DNA of 64,000 nt from G963556115 sp963666605. GTDB taxonomy: Bacteria; Planctomycetota; SZUA-567. The translations under genes were made by a program, and so were the position numbers. This document shows, one piece after another, positions 1 through 7,957 of the stretch. The DNA lies in NCBI GenBank assembly GCA_965140405.1, contig OZ223208.1, forward strand, positions 3,286,001-3,350,000, written 5' to 3'. Numbering within the stretch: the first letter of the stretch is position 1; every line of letters begins with the position of its first letter. Below the pieces are notes generated by a model. The model was not told where the DNA came from. It saw only the letters and a list, made by a program, of their open reading frames with translations, and did no database searches.

Positions 1-690
1 GTAGATTTGCTCGCGTTTGTACTGGTCTGGGTAGAAGGCTTCCGCATCTGATATTTCACGAGGTTTTGCTGAAGCACCGCCGCGTTCGAAGCTGTCTTCG
101 CTGGTTGCTTTATCTACTCCGACTAGAAACTTCATGAATGCTGGGTTATTGCCAGCCTGAGTAGTTACCAGAAAATCAGTGAGTTCACCTGACTGGTCAA
201 ACTTTGCGAGTGCTCTCTCGGCTCTGGCTACTGTGTTCTTGAAATTTCTGCCACCTAGTTCAGGGTCGGAACGGACTTCTTTCGCCCAGTTGTCGGTAGT
301 GTCAAGCCACTGTTGATCTTTGGCAGCTAGTGCCTGCTGGACAATTTGGCTATTCATGTCTACCAGTTTCTGGGACTGTTCCTGAGATAGACCAAGTTCT
401 TTGAATGCTTCCTTTGCTTGTGACATTGATTCTGCGTCTGGAGTCAGACCTTCAGGCAAATTAAAATCTTCATACTCTATAGGCTGCTCTGGTGTTGGCT
501 GGTCGTCTAATTTGTCAGTATTTTCTGTTTCAGAATTTTCAGTCTTGCCAAGGATACTGCCTGTATCTTCTGGTGGAGCTTCTGTATTACCGATGATACT
601 TCCTGTATTCTCTGTTGGTTCGGGTGTAGACTCTGGTGCTGGCTGTGTGTCTGGTTGAGGTGCTTCTGGTGTTGGTGCTTCTCCTTCCAT
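1..690 (-). CDS. Phage capsid assembly (scaffold-like) protein, partial
   Basis: The frame is open from the ATG at 690 to the window edge, so only the first 230 residues are seen. A GGAG six bases upstream supports this start over an in-frame ATG at 702. The first ~90 residues are rich in Pro, Glu and Thr and carry two similar 'TGSI(I/L)G' segments. A helical, charged region follows ('LGLSQEQSQKLVDMNSQ' at about 110-126), with the look of podovirus scaffold or capsid-assembly proteins (T7 gp9 type) that guide procapsid assembly. It sits directly downstream of the portal genes, where T7-like phages carry this gene, and the major capsid protein would be expected next, outside the window. The assignment rests on composition and gene order, not on a catalytic motif. 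Confidence 0.6.
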   Translation of the reverse strand, partial: MEGEAPTPEAPQPDTQPAPESTPEPTENTGSIIGNTEAPPEDTGSILGKTENSETENTDKLDDQPTPEQPIEYEDFNLPEGLTPDAESMSQAKEAFKELGLSQEQSQKLVDMNSQIVQQALAAKDQQWLDTTDNWAKEVRSDPELGGRNFKNTVARAERALAKFDQSGELTDFLVTTQAGNNPAFMKFLVGVDKATSEDSFERGGASAKPREISDAEAFYPDQYKREQIY

Positions 691-792
691 GGGTTTCTCC
701 ATTGATTTAAAGTGAAAATAAATTTACCCGCGGGTGTAGCGTTTATAAGGAAATTAGCTTAACTCGCGACACTGTATGTGGCATCATGCCAC

Positions 793-1128
793 TTAGTTAT
801 AAAACCAGTTATTTATAATTTCATTGATTGCTGTTTTGTATTCTGTGTCAGCGATAGTAGCTGCGTCTTTGATGTCGAGGAGGATTTCTTTATAGGCTTC
901 ACTCTTGCCAAGGTTATAGGCAGTGGCTTCTGCACCACCTCCGTAGTCTGAGCGGAGCATTACAGCAGAGAGTTTGCCTACTAGATATTCTTTGAAGTCA
1001 GCATTACGACAAAGGGAAAGGATACTGCGTCTCCGTTTCTCCAGCAGTTCATCCATAATGTCTTTCTTGAGTTCCTGAGCTTCATTGGTATCGTTACTAG
1101 TTACTACTCCGATATTTTTCTTTGGCAT
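793..1128 (-). CDS. Small phage protein, Bbp19-like
   Basis: This 111-residue protein has a basic N-terminal third and a helical C-terminal part containing 'EATAYNLGKSEAYKEIL'. The spacing of that segment and the size recall the Bbp19-like family, found next to portal genes in BPP-1-like podoviruses; its function is unknown. The ATG overlaps the stop of the portal gene by one base (TAATG), with GGAG just upstream, so the two genes are translationally coupled. It lies between portal and scaffold genes and is probably a virion or assembly factor. The family call is from memory of the pattern. Confidence 0.55.
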   Translation of the reverse strand: MPKKNIGVVTSNDTNEAQELKKDIMDELLEKRRRSILSLCRNADFKEYLVGKLSAVMLRSDYGGGAEATAYNLGKSEAYKEILLDIKDAATIADTEYKTAINEIINNWFYN

Positions 1129-2852
1129 TATCCTACTCCCATATTCTGTGCAAGATTGTCGATATTTTCTGAATTTATCTCTCCAACCTCTTTGGCTGTG
1201 CTTACTGTTTCCTGTATCGCTTGACTAGCCTGCTGTTCACGTGCTAGGTCTTCCTGGATTTGCTGGAGTTTCTTGACCTCTTTCTCCGGTAAGAGGAGTT
1301 CTGACTGGCAGAGGATTTCTGCCATCTTGGAGATGATTTTGCCAATATCGAGCCAGATAGATGAGTCTGGTCTTAGCTCTGCCATCATGGCAACGTTACC
1401 AATAAGCTGCATAATAGCGGTAAGCTCTGACTGCTTCTGCGCCTGAGCAAGAACTGAGACGTACTCAATCTTGAGTGGTCTGCCTTGCAGCTCTGCTGGT
1501 ACTGGAGGAATTACATCACCAAGGTCGTAGAGAATCTGAAAGCATCTGTCAAATACATGGTCTAGTGCTTCCTTTTCCAGAAGTTCAATAACCGGAGTAA
1601 TACTGCCGAGTTTTTCTGCATTGATAGAGGTTACCTCGGTAGCAGACATACTCTTATCTTTATTCATGATTGGAGCGAAGAGGTCGTTAAAGAAAACCTC
1701 TTTGATCTTCTGTCTAAGCTCAATTGTTTCCTGAGTGGTTGCCTCGTACACCCCATGTGCTTGATATATTGGAGTAATCTGAGAGTCAACAGACTGGGAG
1801 TTAACATAGGTTACACCGTTTGGTATCAGCTGAATACTTTCATTTTTGAGTTTACCGGAAGCTGCAACTGGTGGACTTACTGTCTTTTTAAGACCGTCCA
1901 GTGCTTCCTTACGTACCTGATATAGAGTCTTTACATCTGCTAGAGCGATACGAGCTGGAGAAGAACCATAGGTCGCATTACTTAGTTTTTCCCAGCGCGG
2001 TGCTACAAATGGTTTATTGCGGAATCCGCTCTGCCGGAGTACTATGTAATTTGAGTCGTATGCGTTATTACCGCCTTTATAGAGGTAGAGACTCTCCCAC
2101 TCCATATTTGTATTATCTCGTTTGCCGTATTCATATTCTTCACGTGGGCGGATAATATGAATCACTTCGAATTTCTTCTCTACATTGTTTATGCTCTCCT
2201 TTTGGGTTATCTCTTCTGGTAGGATTTCTTTGCCGAAACGCCTGATCATATCACGCGCTGAGTAGTACATCTTGCGCATTAATGTATCGACCTCTGAGTC
2301 ATCATTGCTGTCCAGCCAGTAGTCACCGCATGATAAAGTTGTAAACTTGAAACCCTTAAAAAGGTCTTCCTCGATTAAGATTACTCCCTGACCGTATAAT
2401 GCCATCTCTCTGAATAGCTGGTACATTGCGCCGTAGATATCAGCTTCATTAAAGAAGTGTAGAAGGATATCACGAACATGGGTGAGCCAACCGGTAACTG
2501 AGGTTGTGGTCTTCTCCTGACCTTTTAACCCTAGTTGAAACCACTGCCTGCTTGGAGAAATAATCCCGCCCTGCATACCGGAAGCAAGAGACCGAATAGC
2601 AAGCTGTGGAGTTGAGTCCAGTACCTTCTGCTGCTTCTTACCGCCTTGACTACTGGTATTCGAACCATCAAGAGCTCTTGCACCTTCTGGGTAGATATTA
2701 TCCCTGATATCAAGCCATGGTGCTTCCCATGAACTCCGCTCATGCTCAAGAGATCGGATAACCAGAGAGAGATCATCAAGGTCTACCTGCTTCTCGAGTG
2801 AGTCTCGTTTCTTGGTAAGCTTTTTAGGTGTCTGTAAAATTGAACCTTGCAT
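1128..2852 (-). CDS. Phage portal / head-to-tail connector protein (T7 gp8-like)
   Basis: At 574 residues this has the size and layout of T7-type head-tail connectors, which form the dodecameric portal through which DNA is packaged and to which the short tail attaches. The N-terminal part includes 'SPSRQWFQLGL' and 'ALYGQGVILIEEDLF', typical of the connector core. The middle has 'GSSPARIALADVKTLYQ' with the long helix that follows, and the C-terminal ~90 residues are helical and Gln/Glu rich. A GGAG five bases before the ATG supports the start. It is part of a leftward structural operon with terminase upstream and Bbp19-like and scaffold genes downstream. The family is clear; the exact phage subgroup is not. 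Confidence 0.85.
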   Translation of the reverse strand: MQGSILQTPKKLTKKRDSLEKQVDLDDLSLVIRSLEHERSSWEAPWLDIRDNIYPEGARALDGSNTSSQGGKKQQKVLDSTPQLAIRSLASGMQGGIISPSRQWFQLGLKGQEKTTTSVTGWLTHVRDILLHFFNEADIYGAMYQLFREMALYGQGVILIEEDLFKGFKFTTLSCGDYWLDSNDDSEVDTLMRKMYYSARDMIRRFGKEILPEEITQKESINNVEKKFEVIHIIRPREEYEYGKRDNTNMEWESLYLYKGGNNAYDSNYIVLRQSGFRNKPFVAPRWEKLSNATYGSSPARIALADVKTLYQVRKEALDGLKKTVSPPVAASGKLKNESIQLIPNGVTYVNSQSVDSQITPIYQAHGVYEATTQETIELRQKIKEVFFNDLFAPIMNKDKSMSATEVTSINAEKLGSITPVIELLEKEALDHVFDRCFQILYDLGDVIPPVPAELQGRPLKIEYVSVLAQAQKQSELTAIMQLIGNVAMMAELRPDSSIWLDIGKIISKMAEILCQSELLLPEKEVKKLQQIQEDLAREQQASQAIQETVSTAKEVGEINSENIDNLAQNMGVG

Positions 2853-2862
2853 TTATACTCCA

Positions 2863-3270
2863 TTAAAACGGTAAATCATCATCATTTTGGTCAGGGCAGT
2901 ATGCATTGTTAAGGTCTATCGGTGGTTCCGAACCATATTTAGCAAAACCAGTACTGTTGCTCTCCTGCTTATTCTGAGCGGTGAAGTGCGGAACACTGCA
3001 TAGGATTTTTAGTTTGGATTGCTTATTACCGTTTTTATCTTCCCAGCGGTCATTCTGAAGTTTTCCCTGTACTACCAGCTCCGAACCCTTCTTCAGAAAA
3101 TTACAGATATTGATTGCATTCTTGCCCCATGCGATTACCGGAACATAATCAACTCTTTTACCATCATTTACCGCAATGCTGAACTCAGTAATGTCTTTTC
3201 CCCCGCTGGTCATTCTGAGTTCAGGTTCTTTGACCAGTCGTCCTTGTACATTTACACTGTTTAGTGCCAA
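2863..3270 (-). CDS. ssb: Single-stranded DNA-binding protein (phage SSB)
   Basis: This is a 135-residue OB-fold SSB: it opens 'LNSVNVQGRLVKEPELRMT', has the core strand 'YVPVIAWGKNA' near 40-50, and ends in the acidic tip 'DDDLPF' that docks host replication and repair proteins. The start is TTG, chosen because GGAGG lies seven bases upstream and no ATG fits; that ribosome site is formed by the last codons of the upstream gene. It would coat single-stranded DNA during phage replication and recombination. Its place between the terminase and portal genes is unusual, because SSB genes normally sit with replication genes, here on the other arm. Confidence 0.9.
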   Translation of the reverse strand: MALNSVNVQGRLVKEPELRMTSGGKDITEFSIAVNDGKRVDYVPVIAWGKNAINICNFLKKGSELVVQGKLQNDRWEDKNGNKQSKLKILCSVPHFTAQNKQESNSTGFAKYGSEPPIDLNNAYCPDQNDDDLPF

Positions 3271-3273
3271 TTG

Positions 3274-3492
3274 TTATCCTCCAAGTAAATTATTTCTTTT
3301 GAGTTTTGCATTGTCTCCCAGACCGAGTGTGCCTGTAGTGATATCACCTGACTGATTACTGGCTGCAAGAATGCTCTGATTGTTTGACTCGAAGCTATTT
3401 ACCTTCTTCTCTGCCTGTACTGCTTCTGCTTGGATAGCTGCTGGAGCAGATTGCGGTATATAGCTCGGTGTAGGCGTTCCACCACCACCCAT
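3274..3492 (-). CDS. Small Gly/Pro-rich phage protein, paralogue 1
   Basis: This protein of about 72 residues begins 'MGGGGTPTPSYIPQSAP' and ends 'NNLLGG'. The reading frame opens 15 codons earlier, but the ATG at 3492 has GGGAGGT upstream and matches the start of its neighbour (3494-3730), so it is preferred. The two share the beginning, an 'AEKKVN/ADKKVN' centre followed by a Gln/Asn/Ser-rich stretch, and the LLGG ending, so they are a tandem duplication. The function is unknown; small Gly-rich proteins between terminase and portal are often minor virion components. The terminal LLGG codons also form the ribosome site of the next gene. Confidence 0.6.
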   Translation of the reverse strand: MGGGGTPTPSYIPQSAPAAIQAEAVQAEKKVNSFESNNQSILAASNQSGDITTGTLGLGDNAKLKRNNLLGG

Positions 3493-3493
3493 A

Positions 3494-3730
3494 TTAAATA
3501 CCTCCCAGTAAACTTTTGTTCTTGGTGTTTGGGTCATTGGTTAGTCCCATACCGCCATTGAGAACGTTGTTACTTCCGTTACTGCTGGCTGCTATAAGCT
3601 GCTTCTGTCTATTGGAAGCGTCATTGACCTTCTTATCCGCGTCTACCGCTCTTGGCTGTGTTGCCTGTACTGGAGCAGGTGCAGGGATATAGCTCGGGCT
3701 GCTGCTGCCTCCTCCGAATAGTCCACCCAT
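3494..3730 (-). CDS. Small Gly/Pro-rich phage protein, paralogue 2
   Basis: This 78-residue protein starts 'MGGLFGGGSSSPSYIPAP' and ends 'KSLLGGI'. It is clearly homologous to the adjacent 3274-3492 product, with a Gly-rich start, 'PSYIP', a central 'DADKKVND' and a polar Gln/Asn-rich second half. It lies 14 bases downstream of the terminase stop and one base upstream of its paralogue's ATG. The codons for the terminal Leu-Gly-Gly provide the GGGAGG that initiates the next gene. No enzymatic motif or membrane segment is visible. A minor structural or packaging role is inferred only from position. Confidence 0.6.
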   Translation of the reverse strand: MGGLFGGGSSSPSYIPAPAPVQATQPRAVDADKKVNDASNRQKQLIAASSNGSNNVLNGGMGLTNDPNTKNKSLLGGI

Positions 3731-3744
3731 AAATTGTCCTTTGC

Positions 3745-5175
3745 TTAATAATTGAATATTTCTACGTCATTTGAAGTGACGATATGTCCTTTGTTTGGTG
3801 TGATAATGCCGACACGTTTTTTAGCAGTGCAGAAGGAATCACCAAAGGTTAGAGCGAGTGCATCTGCCATGTCTGGTGAACCTCCGGTACGCTTCTTGAT
3901 ACTGTCCTTAGCTTCGAGAGTTATCTGGCATTTGGAGGTAAAGCCGTATTCCGGTGCTACCAGTTCCTCGGTAAGTGCTTCATTGTCTTCCACCGCTCCA
4001 CCGTGCCTCAGCCATTCCCGCATTAGTCCCCAGATTTCTGAACGTTTCAAGTTATATTGCTCTATGTCTTCTGCAACTGAACCGAAGTTTACATCTACAG
4101 CAGGGTAACCGTGATTAAAGAGATAGTCATAAACACCAGCACCGACTCCACCCACGTCGACACAGATTGAGTCTGCATCATAATCGTTTGCCAGACTTCC
4201 AACCTTTTTAGCTAGTGAGTGGGTATCGATATTCTTCTCTATGAATAAAAGCTTTGAATATAAACCTTGACGCATATAGATAACACTGGAGTCGTCACCG
4301 TACCTTGCTACATCTACACCGAAGATTATTGGATTGAAGTTATAGAGCTTCGGTATTTCTACAAGTGTATTCCAGCAAGCAATTGCCTGATCTACTAAAC
4401 CTCTACCGATAAACTGCATATTTGAAGCGTCTGGAAACTCCCCGAGTACACGCACACGGAACTCATTACTCTCTCTGCCGTACTGAGCAGCCATGTCTTC
4501 TTCGAATCCGTCTTTAACATTGTCACTGTCGAGGCATGAGAGAGTAAACTGATTCCATCTATCCTTTGCGCCAGCTTTATAGAATGTGTCGTAAAAGAAG
4601 CCTGTATTTTGTGTCGGGTTGCCAGTAAGGATAAAGCGAGTATCCACCGTTGTAAGAGCACCCATAGCTACTTCAAATATCTTAGAAGGTACACCGCTGG
4701 CTTCGTCTACTAGGAATAACAGGTGTTCTGCGTGGAAGCCCTGTAAAGCGTCTGGGTTCTCCTTCCTTGCGGTACGTGCTTGTATGAATGTATCTTCTCG
4801 ACTTTTGATTACGACCTTCTCAGAAGTTATATCTATTGCGCTGCGGAATGGTTCTTTCATCCGCTTATGCCATTTACGAAGCTCTCCCCAGAGTGTTGAC
4901 TTGAGCTGCTCTTTACTCGGACTGGTTACCGGAACTTTAGCGTCTACAAAGACTGAGATGAACCATAGACCAAGGCAAGCAAGTGTGGAAGTCTTACCAA
5001 CTCCATGACCAGACTTGACAGTAGTCCACGAACCAGTCTGCGCCACAGAGTTGATAATCTGTTCTTGTTGTTCAGTTGGGGTAAAGCCTATTATATCCTT
5101 ACAGAACGCTAGTGGATTCTGCTGCCAGAATAATATTGATTCTTTGAATTGAGTATTAAGGTTTGTTGTAACCAA
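3745..5175 (-). CDS. terL: Phage terminase large subunit
   Basis: The 476-residue protein is the ATP-driven DNA packaging motor and nuclease. An N-terminal ATPase carries Walker A 'SGHGVGKT' at 55-62 and Walker B 'LLFLVDEASG' near 150, followed by the coupling motif 'ILTGNPTQNTG'. The C-terminal RNase H-like nuclease shows acidic residues in 'FGVDVARYGDDSS', 'SICVDVGGVG' and 'GGSPDMADALAL'. The start codon is TTG, with GGAG seven bases upstream. It is the first gene of the leftward structural operon. No small terminase is obvious beside it; the HTH protein at 20488 is one possible partner. Confidence 0.93.
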   Translation of the reverse strand: MVTTNLNTQFKESILFWQQNPLAFCKDIIGFTPTEQQEQIINSVAQTGSWTTVKSGHGVGKTSTLACLGLWFISVFVDAKVPVTSPSKEQLKSTLWGELRKWHKRMKEPFRSAIDITSEKVVIKSREDTFIQARTARKENPDALQGFHAEHLLFLVDEASGVPSKIFEVAMGALTTVDTRFILTGNPTQNTGFFYDTFYKAGAKDRWNQFTLSCLDSDNVKDGFEEDMAAQYGRESNEFRVRVLGEFPDASNMQFIGRGLVDQAIACWNTLVEIPKLYNFNPIIFGVDVARYGDDSSVIYMRQGLYSKLLFIEKNIDTHSLAKKVGSLANDYDADSICVDVGGVGAGVYDYLFNHGYPAVDVNFGSVAEDIEQYNLKRSEIWGLMREWLRHGGAVEDNEALTEELVAPEYGFTSKCQITLEAKDSIKKRTGGSPDMADALALTFGDSFCTAKKRVGIITPNKGHIVTSNDVEIFNY

Positions 5176-5251
5176 ATTATTGCTCCAGCAGAATGCACAA
5201 CTAACAAGTAAATAACTTATTTAGTCTGAACAACAATTTAGTTTGTACTGA

Positions 5252-5267
5252 GTGATACCCCTATCAC
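5252..5267. promoter_or_regulatory. Operator-like inverted repeat
   Basis: The sequence GTGATA-CCCC-TATCAC is a perfect 6-4-6 dyad about 80 bases upstream of the terminase start. Its form is that of a dimeric repressor site. No repressor gene is recognised in the window, so the assignment is structural only. Confidence 0.35.
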
Positions 5268-5382
5268 GCTTTTAGATAATGCAGATATTCTGTGTAATGT
5301 CAAAATAATTCAAAAAATGCAACAGCAGAAAATAATTAAATTTTCGTCAGCAATTTTTTAGTAAGGTATCCCTATATTTTTT

Positions 5383-5418
5383 GCCGCCCCCTCGGCGACC
5401 CCCACCCCCCGTCGGCAG
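5383..5418. other. Isolated GC-rich island upstream of terL
   Basis: This is an abrupt run of C and G bases in otherwise AT-rich DNA; read on the minus strand it contains runs of six, five and five G. It lies about 210 bases upstream of terL. A cos or pac packaging site, or a G-rich structural element, is possible but unproven. Confidence 0.3.
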
Positions 5419-5831
5419 AAATATCGGTCATTTGAAATCAATACATGTAGCAACCTGAGCAAACTGACGAGCTTAGTCAGCGCATAAAGGTATAGCTGAG
5501 TGTGTGATAATCCAGTCAGTTTACTCTATATTGGGATATGTTATCCAGTAGTTATCTATAGTTGTGATTGAGTTGTTAAGTTGGTAAGTAATAGCATAGT
5601 TGTAATAGTGGTCTATTTACTCAGAGTAACAGCAATCAAGCATAATATTAAATCATACCGCTCTATATATATTTAACTCTATTATACTCTCTATAAGTAT
5701 CTATATATTAATATATATTATATAGGAATGAAATTAAATTCATTTTCTTACTAATAAAATCAAACCTTGTCTCTTATCTGAAATTGTAATCAGTAGCACA
5801 TTTTTATTTACATCAGACAGGAGGTTTTATC

Positions 5832-5996
5832 ATGTATCAGACTAGTGACGAATTCATCAAAGATTATCCAGAAATTACTTACAACATGGCTTTGAAGATC
5901 GCAGCAAGTCATGATTGCAAGGAAGACTTTGAGGAAGAATTTACTGGGCTTACTTTGATTGATTCGGATTGTTTTTTTACTTGGCTTGGTTATTAG
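5832..5996 (+). CDS. Small phage protein, 54 residues
   Basis: This short ORF starts at an ATG preceded by a strong AGGAGG eight bases away, the best ribosome site in the region, which is the main reason to call it. The product begins 'MYQTSDEFIKDYPEITYNM' and is acidic, with no recognised family, no signal peptide and no membrane segment. Its stop lies 12 bases before the J-domain gene, so it is probably the first gene of that rightward operon. Small acidic early phage proteins are often host-takeover factors, but nothing in the sequence specifies this. Confidence 0.6.
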   Translation: MYQTSDEFIKDYPEITYNMALKIAASHDCKEDFEEEFTGLTLIDSDCFFTWLGY

Positions 5997-6008
5997 GAAG
6001 GAAATGCA

Positions 6009-6539
6009 ATGTATAAGTATTTTACTATGAAGTTGGAAACACTTGCAGATTTAAAGAAAGAGTATCGAGAACTTGCATTGAAACATCATCCAGATAGGGG
6101 CGGAGATGTTGAGGTAATGGCTGAAATTAATAACGAATATGAAAAGTTATTCGCAATACTCAAGCAAGGTAAAAAAGTTCATGTCGGTAATGATGAGTAT
6201 GCAGAGAGTTCTGAGCTGCCTGAGGACTTTATTAATATCATCAATGCAATAATAAATCTGGACGGTATTGTAATCAAGCTTGTTGGTGAATGGCTCTGGG
6301 CAACAGGGGAAACAGCAAAGCATAAAACAGTATTCAAAGTTAATCGCTTCCGGTGGTCAGGGAATAAAAAAGCTTGGTATTATAATCCCGATCCAGCTTG
6401 GAGGAAGAAGAGCAGAAAGAAGCTCTCACTCGGTGAGATAGAAAACTTTTACGGTAGTAAGCGAATCGGTAAAGGTAAATACAAATCAAAAGATAAAGAG
6501 CAGATCAAGAAGCCAGTCAATCAACTGGCATTGTTCTAA
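6009..6539 (+). CDS. J-domain (DnaJ-like) phage protein
   Basis: Residues 10-53 form a J domain: helix 'LKKEYRELALKHHPDRGGD' with the HPD triad at 27-29, then a second helix 'VMAEINNEYEKL'. The HPD loop is what stimulates the ATPase of DnaK-type chaperones, so the protein should recruit host Hsp70. There is no Gly/Phe linker and no zinc-finger domain, unlike DnaJ itself. The remaining ~120 residues include Trp-rich 'WYYNPDPAWRKK' and a basic tail. Many phages encode such stand-alone J proteins to steer host chaperones to replication or virion assembly. AAGGA seven bases upstream supports the start. Confidence 0.8.
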   Translation: MYKYFTMKLETLADLKKEYRELALKHHPDRGGDVEVMAEINNEYEKLFAILKQGKKVHVGNDEYAESSELPEDFINIINAIINLDGIVIKLVGEWLWATGETAKHKTVFKVNRFRWSGNKKAWYYNPDPAWRKKSRKKLSLGEIENFYGSKRIGKGKYKSKDKEQIKKPVNQLALF

Positions 6540-6587
6540 ACTAATCAACTAATATTTTATCAATTATGAATCTATAGAAGTATATGA

Positions 6588-6658
6588 ACGGGGTTGCTGT
6601 GCAGCTGGGACGTATGAACATCAGGGGCAGCTGCGCAGCATACCCGTAAGACTTTTTT
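6588..6658 (+). terminator. Rho-independent terminator after the J-domain gene
   Basis: Arms 6588-6607 and 6628-6647 pair at about 17 of 20 positions (core GCAGCTG/CAGCTGC) around a 20-base loop, followed within four bases by a run of six T. The hairpin is long for a simple terminator and could also be a stable small RNA. Confidence 0.65.
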
Positions 6659-6672
6659 AAGGAGTAGTGAAA

Positions 6673-6831
6673 ATGGATAGAGTGAAATTTATTAAGACTG
6701 ATATTAAAGCAACTAGGATATTGTTGGCGAAGAAACAGACTCCAGAGTTTAGAGAGTATTTACTGGAAAGAATAGCCAAGCGGGAAGAGGAATTGAAAGA
6801 ACTCACTGGAAAGGAGAATACAACATGTTAA
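6673..6831 (+). CDS. Small phage protein, 52 residues
   Basis: This short ORF follows AGGAGTAG five bases upstream of the ATG. The product is helical and highly charged ('LLERIAKREEELKELTGKE' in its second half) and may form a short coiled coil. Its stop overlaps the next ATG by seven bases, which points to translational coupling. No family is recognised. Confidence 0.55.
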   Translation: MDRVKFIKTDIKATRILLAKKQTPEFREYLLERIAKREEELKELTGKENTTC

Positions 6832-7157
6832 TTACACCTGATACTGTCGGCAAGCTCAGAGTCGTTGTCAGTGAAGAAGCATTTATTGAGAAGTTCAATA
6901 AGTCTGTAAAAGATGATGTGTATTTTAAAGATCATTTTACAGAGGCGGGACTCAAAGAGGTGTTTAAATTGTTTATGCGTACTGCTCCGCTTATTGATTG
7001 GGATAATCTGGGTGACATCTGCAATCATATTCAAGAGGTGAGTATTGAGGATTATATTGAGACGTATGGGATTGAGAGTCTTGATATTGTTGATCAGGAT
7101 AATTTTATAGCTATGACAAAAGAGACTGTTTTATATTTTGCAGGTTTTGGAGGGTAA
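6825..7157 (+). CDS. Hypothetical phage protein, 110 residues
   Basis: This is an acidic, probably all-helical protein ('AGLKEVFKLFMRTAP' near 42-56) ending in the aromatic tail 'VLYFAGFGG'. It has no signal peptide, cysteine pairs or nucleotide-binding motif. The ATG overlaps the end of the preceding small ORF, and the next gene begins three bases after its stop, so it is the second gene of a tight four-gene unit ending at the terminator at 7849. The function is unknown. Confidence 0.6.
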   Translation: MLITPDTVGKLRVVVSEEAFIEKFNKSVKDDVYFKDHFTEAGLKEVFKLFMRTAPLIDWDNLGDICNHIQEVSIEDYIETYGIESLDIVDQDNFIAMTKETVLYFAGFGG

Positions 7158-7160
7158 TAA

Positions 7161-7421
7161 ATGCTTAAAGATATTTTGGTAAAAACTAATAGAGATAAAC
7201 AACCGTTTGAAATAATGCGCGATTTGAGAGAGGACTTTGCACAGAGAAGCAAGAGTGAATTACACGAGATAGCTATTTACTTATTGCTGGCTGATACCGC
7301 TGGTACTATTGGTTCGACAATGATCGAAAGAGTTGTAATTGAGGAGCTTAAAAAGCGGTATGCAGCACATGAAGAGGCGATTATTGATAATGTGTTATTT
7401 GATGAGAGAAAGGGTATATAA
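7161..7421 (+). CDS. Hypothetical phage protein, 86 residues
   Basis: The product contains 'LHEIAIYLLLADTAGTIGS' followed by 'MIERVVIEELKKRY', two helices without recognisable catalytic residues. GGAGGG in the preceding gene's last codons serves as its ribosome site, and its stop overlaps the next ATG by one base (TAATG). No function can be assigned. Confidence 0.6.
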   Translation: MLKDILVKTNRDKQPFEIMRDLREDFAQRSKSELHEIAIYLLLADTAGTIGSTMIERVVIEELKKRYAAHEEAIIDNVLFDERKGI

Positions 7422-7819
7422 TGAATACATATGCACTGAATAGAAAAGCAACCGAGATATTTGATAGAATAATGGTTTTGTATGATCAGGCTATTTTTGA
7501 GGGCAAGGAGTATCTCAAGCTTGATAATGACTCGAATTATATGTATCTGGCTGTAGAAAAGCCGTATGGTGATGATATTATATCTTTGGCACATTATGGC
7601 AATCAGAACGGGGACGCTATGAGAGACCCTGAAATGATGTTTCTGTGTAAGAATGGTAGATATTATCCGATGTATTATCATAACGATTATATGCATGTTG
7701 TGCAGGAGAGTATGTTTTTGAGTGGTGAGAGGTGGAAAGTTAATCCGCGTATCCAGAAGGGGCAGCGGGATTTTGCTAATATGTGGTTGAGCAATATCCA
7801 AGAGCAGCAAGAAATATAA
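7421..7819 (+). CDS. DUF6908-like phage protein
   Basis: This 132-residue protein contains 'LAHYGNQNGDAMRDPEM' (about 57-73), closely resembling the 'LAHYYEQNGDLMRDPEM' type signature I associate with DUF6908, a phage and plasmid family of unknown function. The rest is rich in Tyr and Met ('GRYYPMYYHNDYMHVV'). The family is common in mobile elements near early genes, often beside other small unknowns. A decayed partial copy of this gene's 3' third lies on the other side of the Fic gene at 8661-8775. It is the last gene before a good terminator. Confidence 0.6.
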   Translation: MNTYALNRKATEIFDRIMVLYDQAIFEGKEYLKLDNDSNYMYLAVEKPYGDDIISLAHYGNQNGDAMRDPEMMFLCKNGRYYPMYYHNDYMHVVQESMFLSGERWKVNPRIQKGQRDFANMWLSNIQEQQEI

Positions 7820-7848
7820 CACATATCCAGATCAATAGATTTAATTAT

Positions 7849-7880
7849 GTAGCCTTGATAATAGTATCATGGCTACTTTT
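7849..7880 (+). terminator. Rho-independent terminator
   Basis: The hairpin GTAGCC-t-TGATA / TATCA-t-GGCTAC has a four-base ATAG loop and is followed directly by TTTT. It closes the small-gene operon and insulates the Fic gene. Confidence 0.75.
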
Positions 7881-7907
7881 CCAATACTAATAGGTCAGGG
7901 AAAGAGC

Positions 7908-7936
7908 TTGCTGTTGAAGTGGTATTTTGATAAAAT
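7908..7936 (+). promoter_or_regulatory. Promoter of the Fic gene
   Basis: TTGCTG and TAAAAT are separated by 17 bases, and the fic ATG lies 22 bases further on with GGGAG between. With the terminator just upstream, this makes fic an independent transcription unit. Confidence 0.55.
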
Positions 7937-7957
7937 ACTGTTGTAAGGGAGTAATAT

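Larger units (their letters stand above)
5176..5831. other. Intergenic divergent control region of the prophage
   Basis: This stretch of about 650 bases between the leftward terminase operon and the rightward small genes holds no convincing ORF. It contains a perfect 6-4-6 inverted repeat (5252-5267), a GC-rich island (5383-5418) and a very AT-rich tract of about 100 bases near 5640-5740 that could ease melting. It is the natural place for divergent promoters, and possibly for a replication start or packaging signal, but none of these can be proved by reading. Confidence 0.5.

Noticed and set aside
401..658. 85-codon frame on the plus strand
   Set aside because: Antisense to the scaffold protein; Ser/Val-rich composition reflects the Pro/Glu/Thr codons of the real gene and there is no ribosome site.
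7277..7822. 181-codon frame on the minus strand
   Set aside because: Fully antisense to two coupled phage genes with good ribosome sites; His/Ile-rich composition is typical of a shadow.
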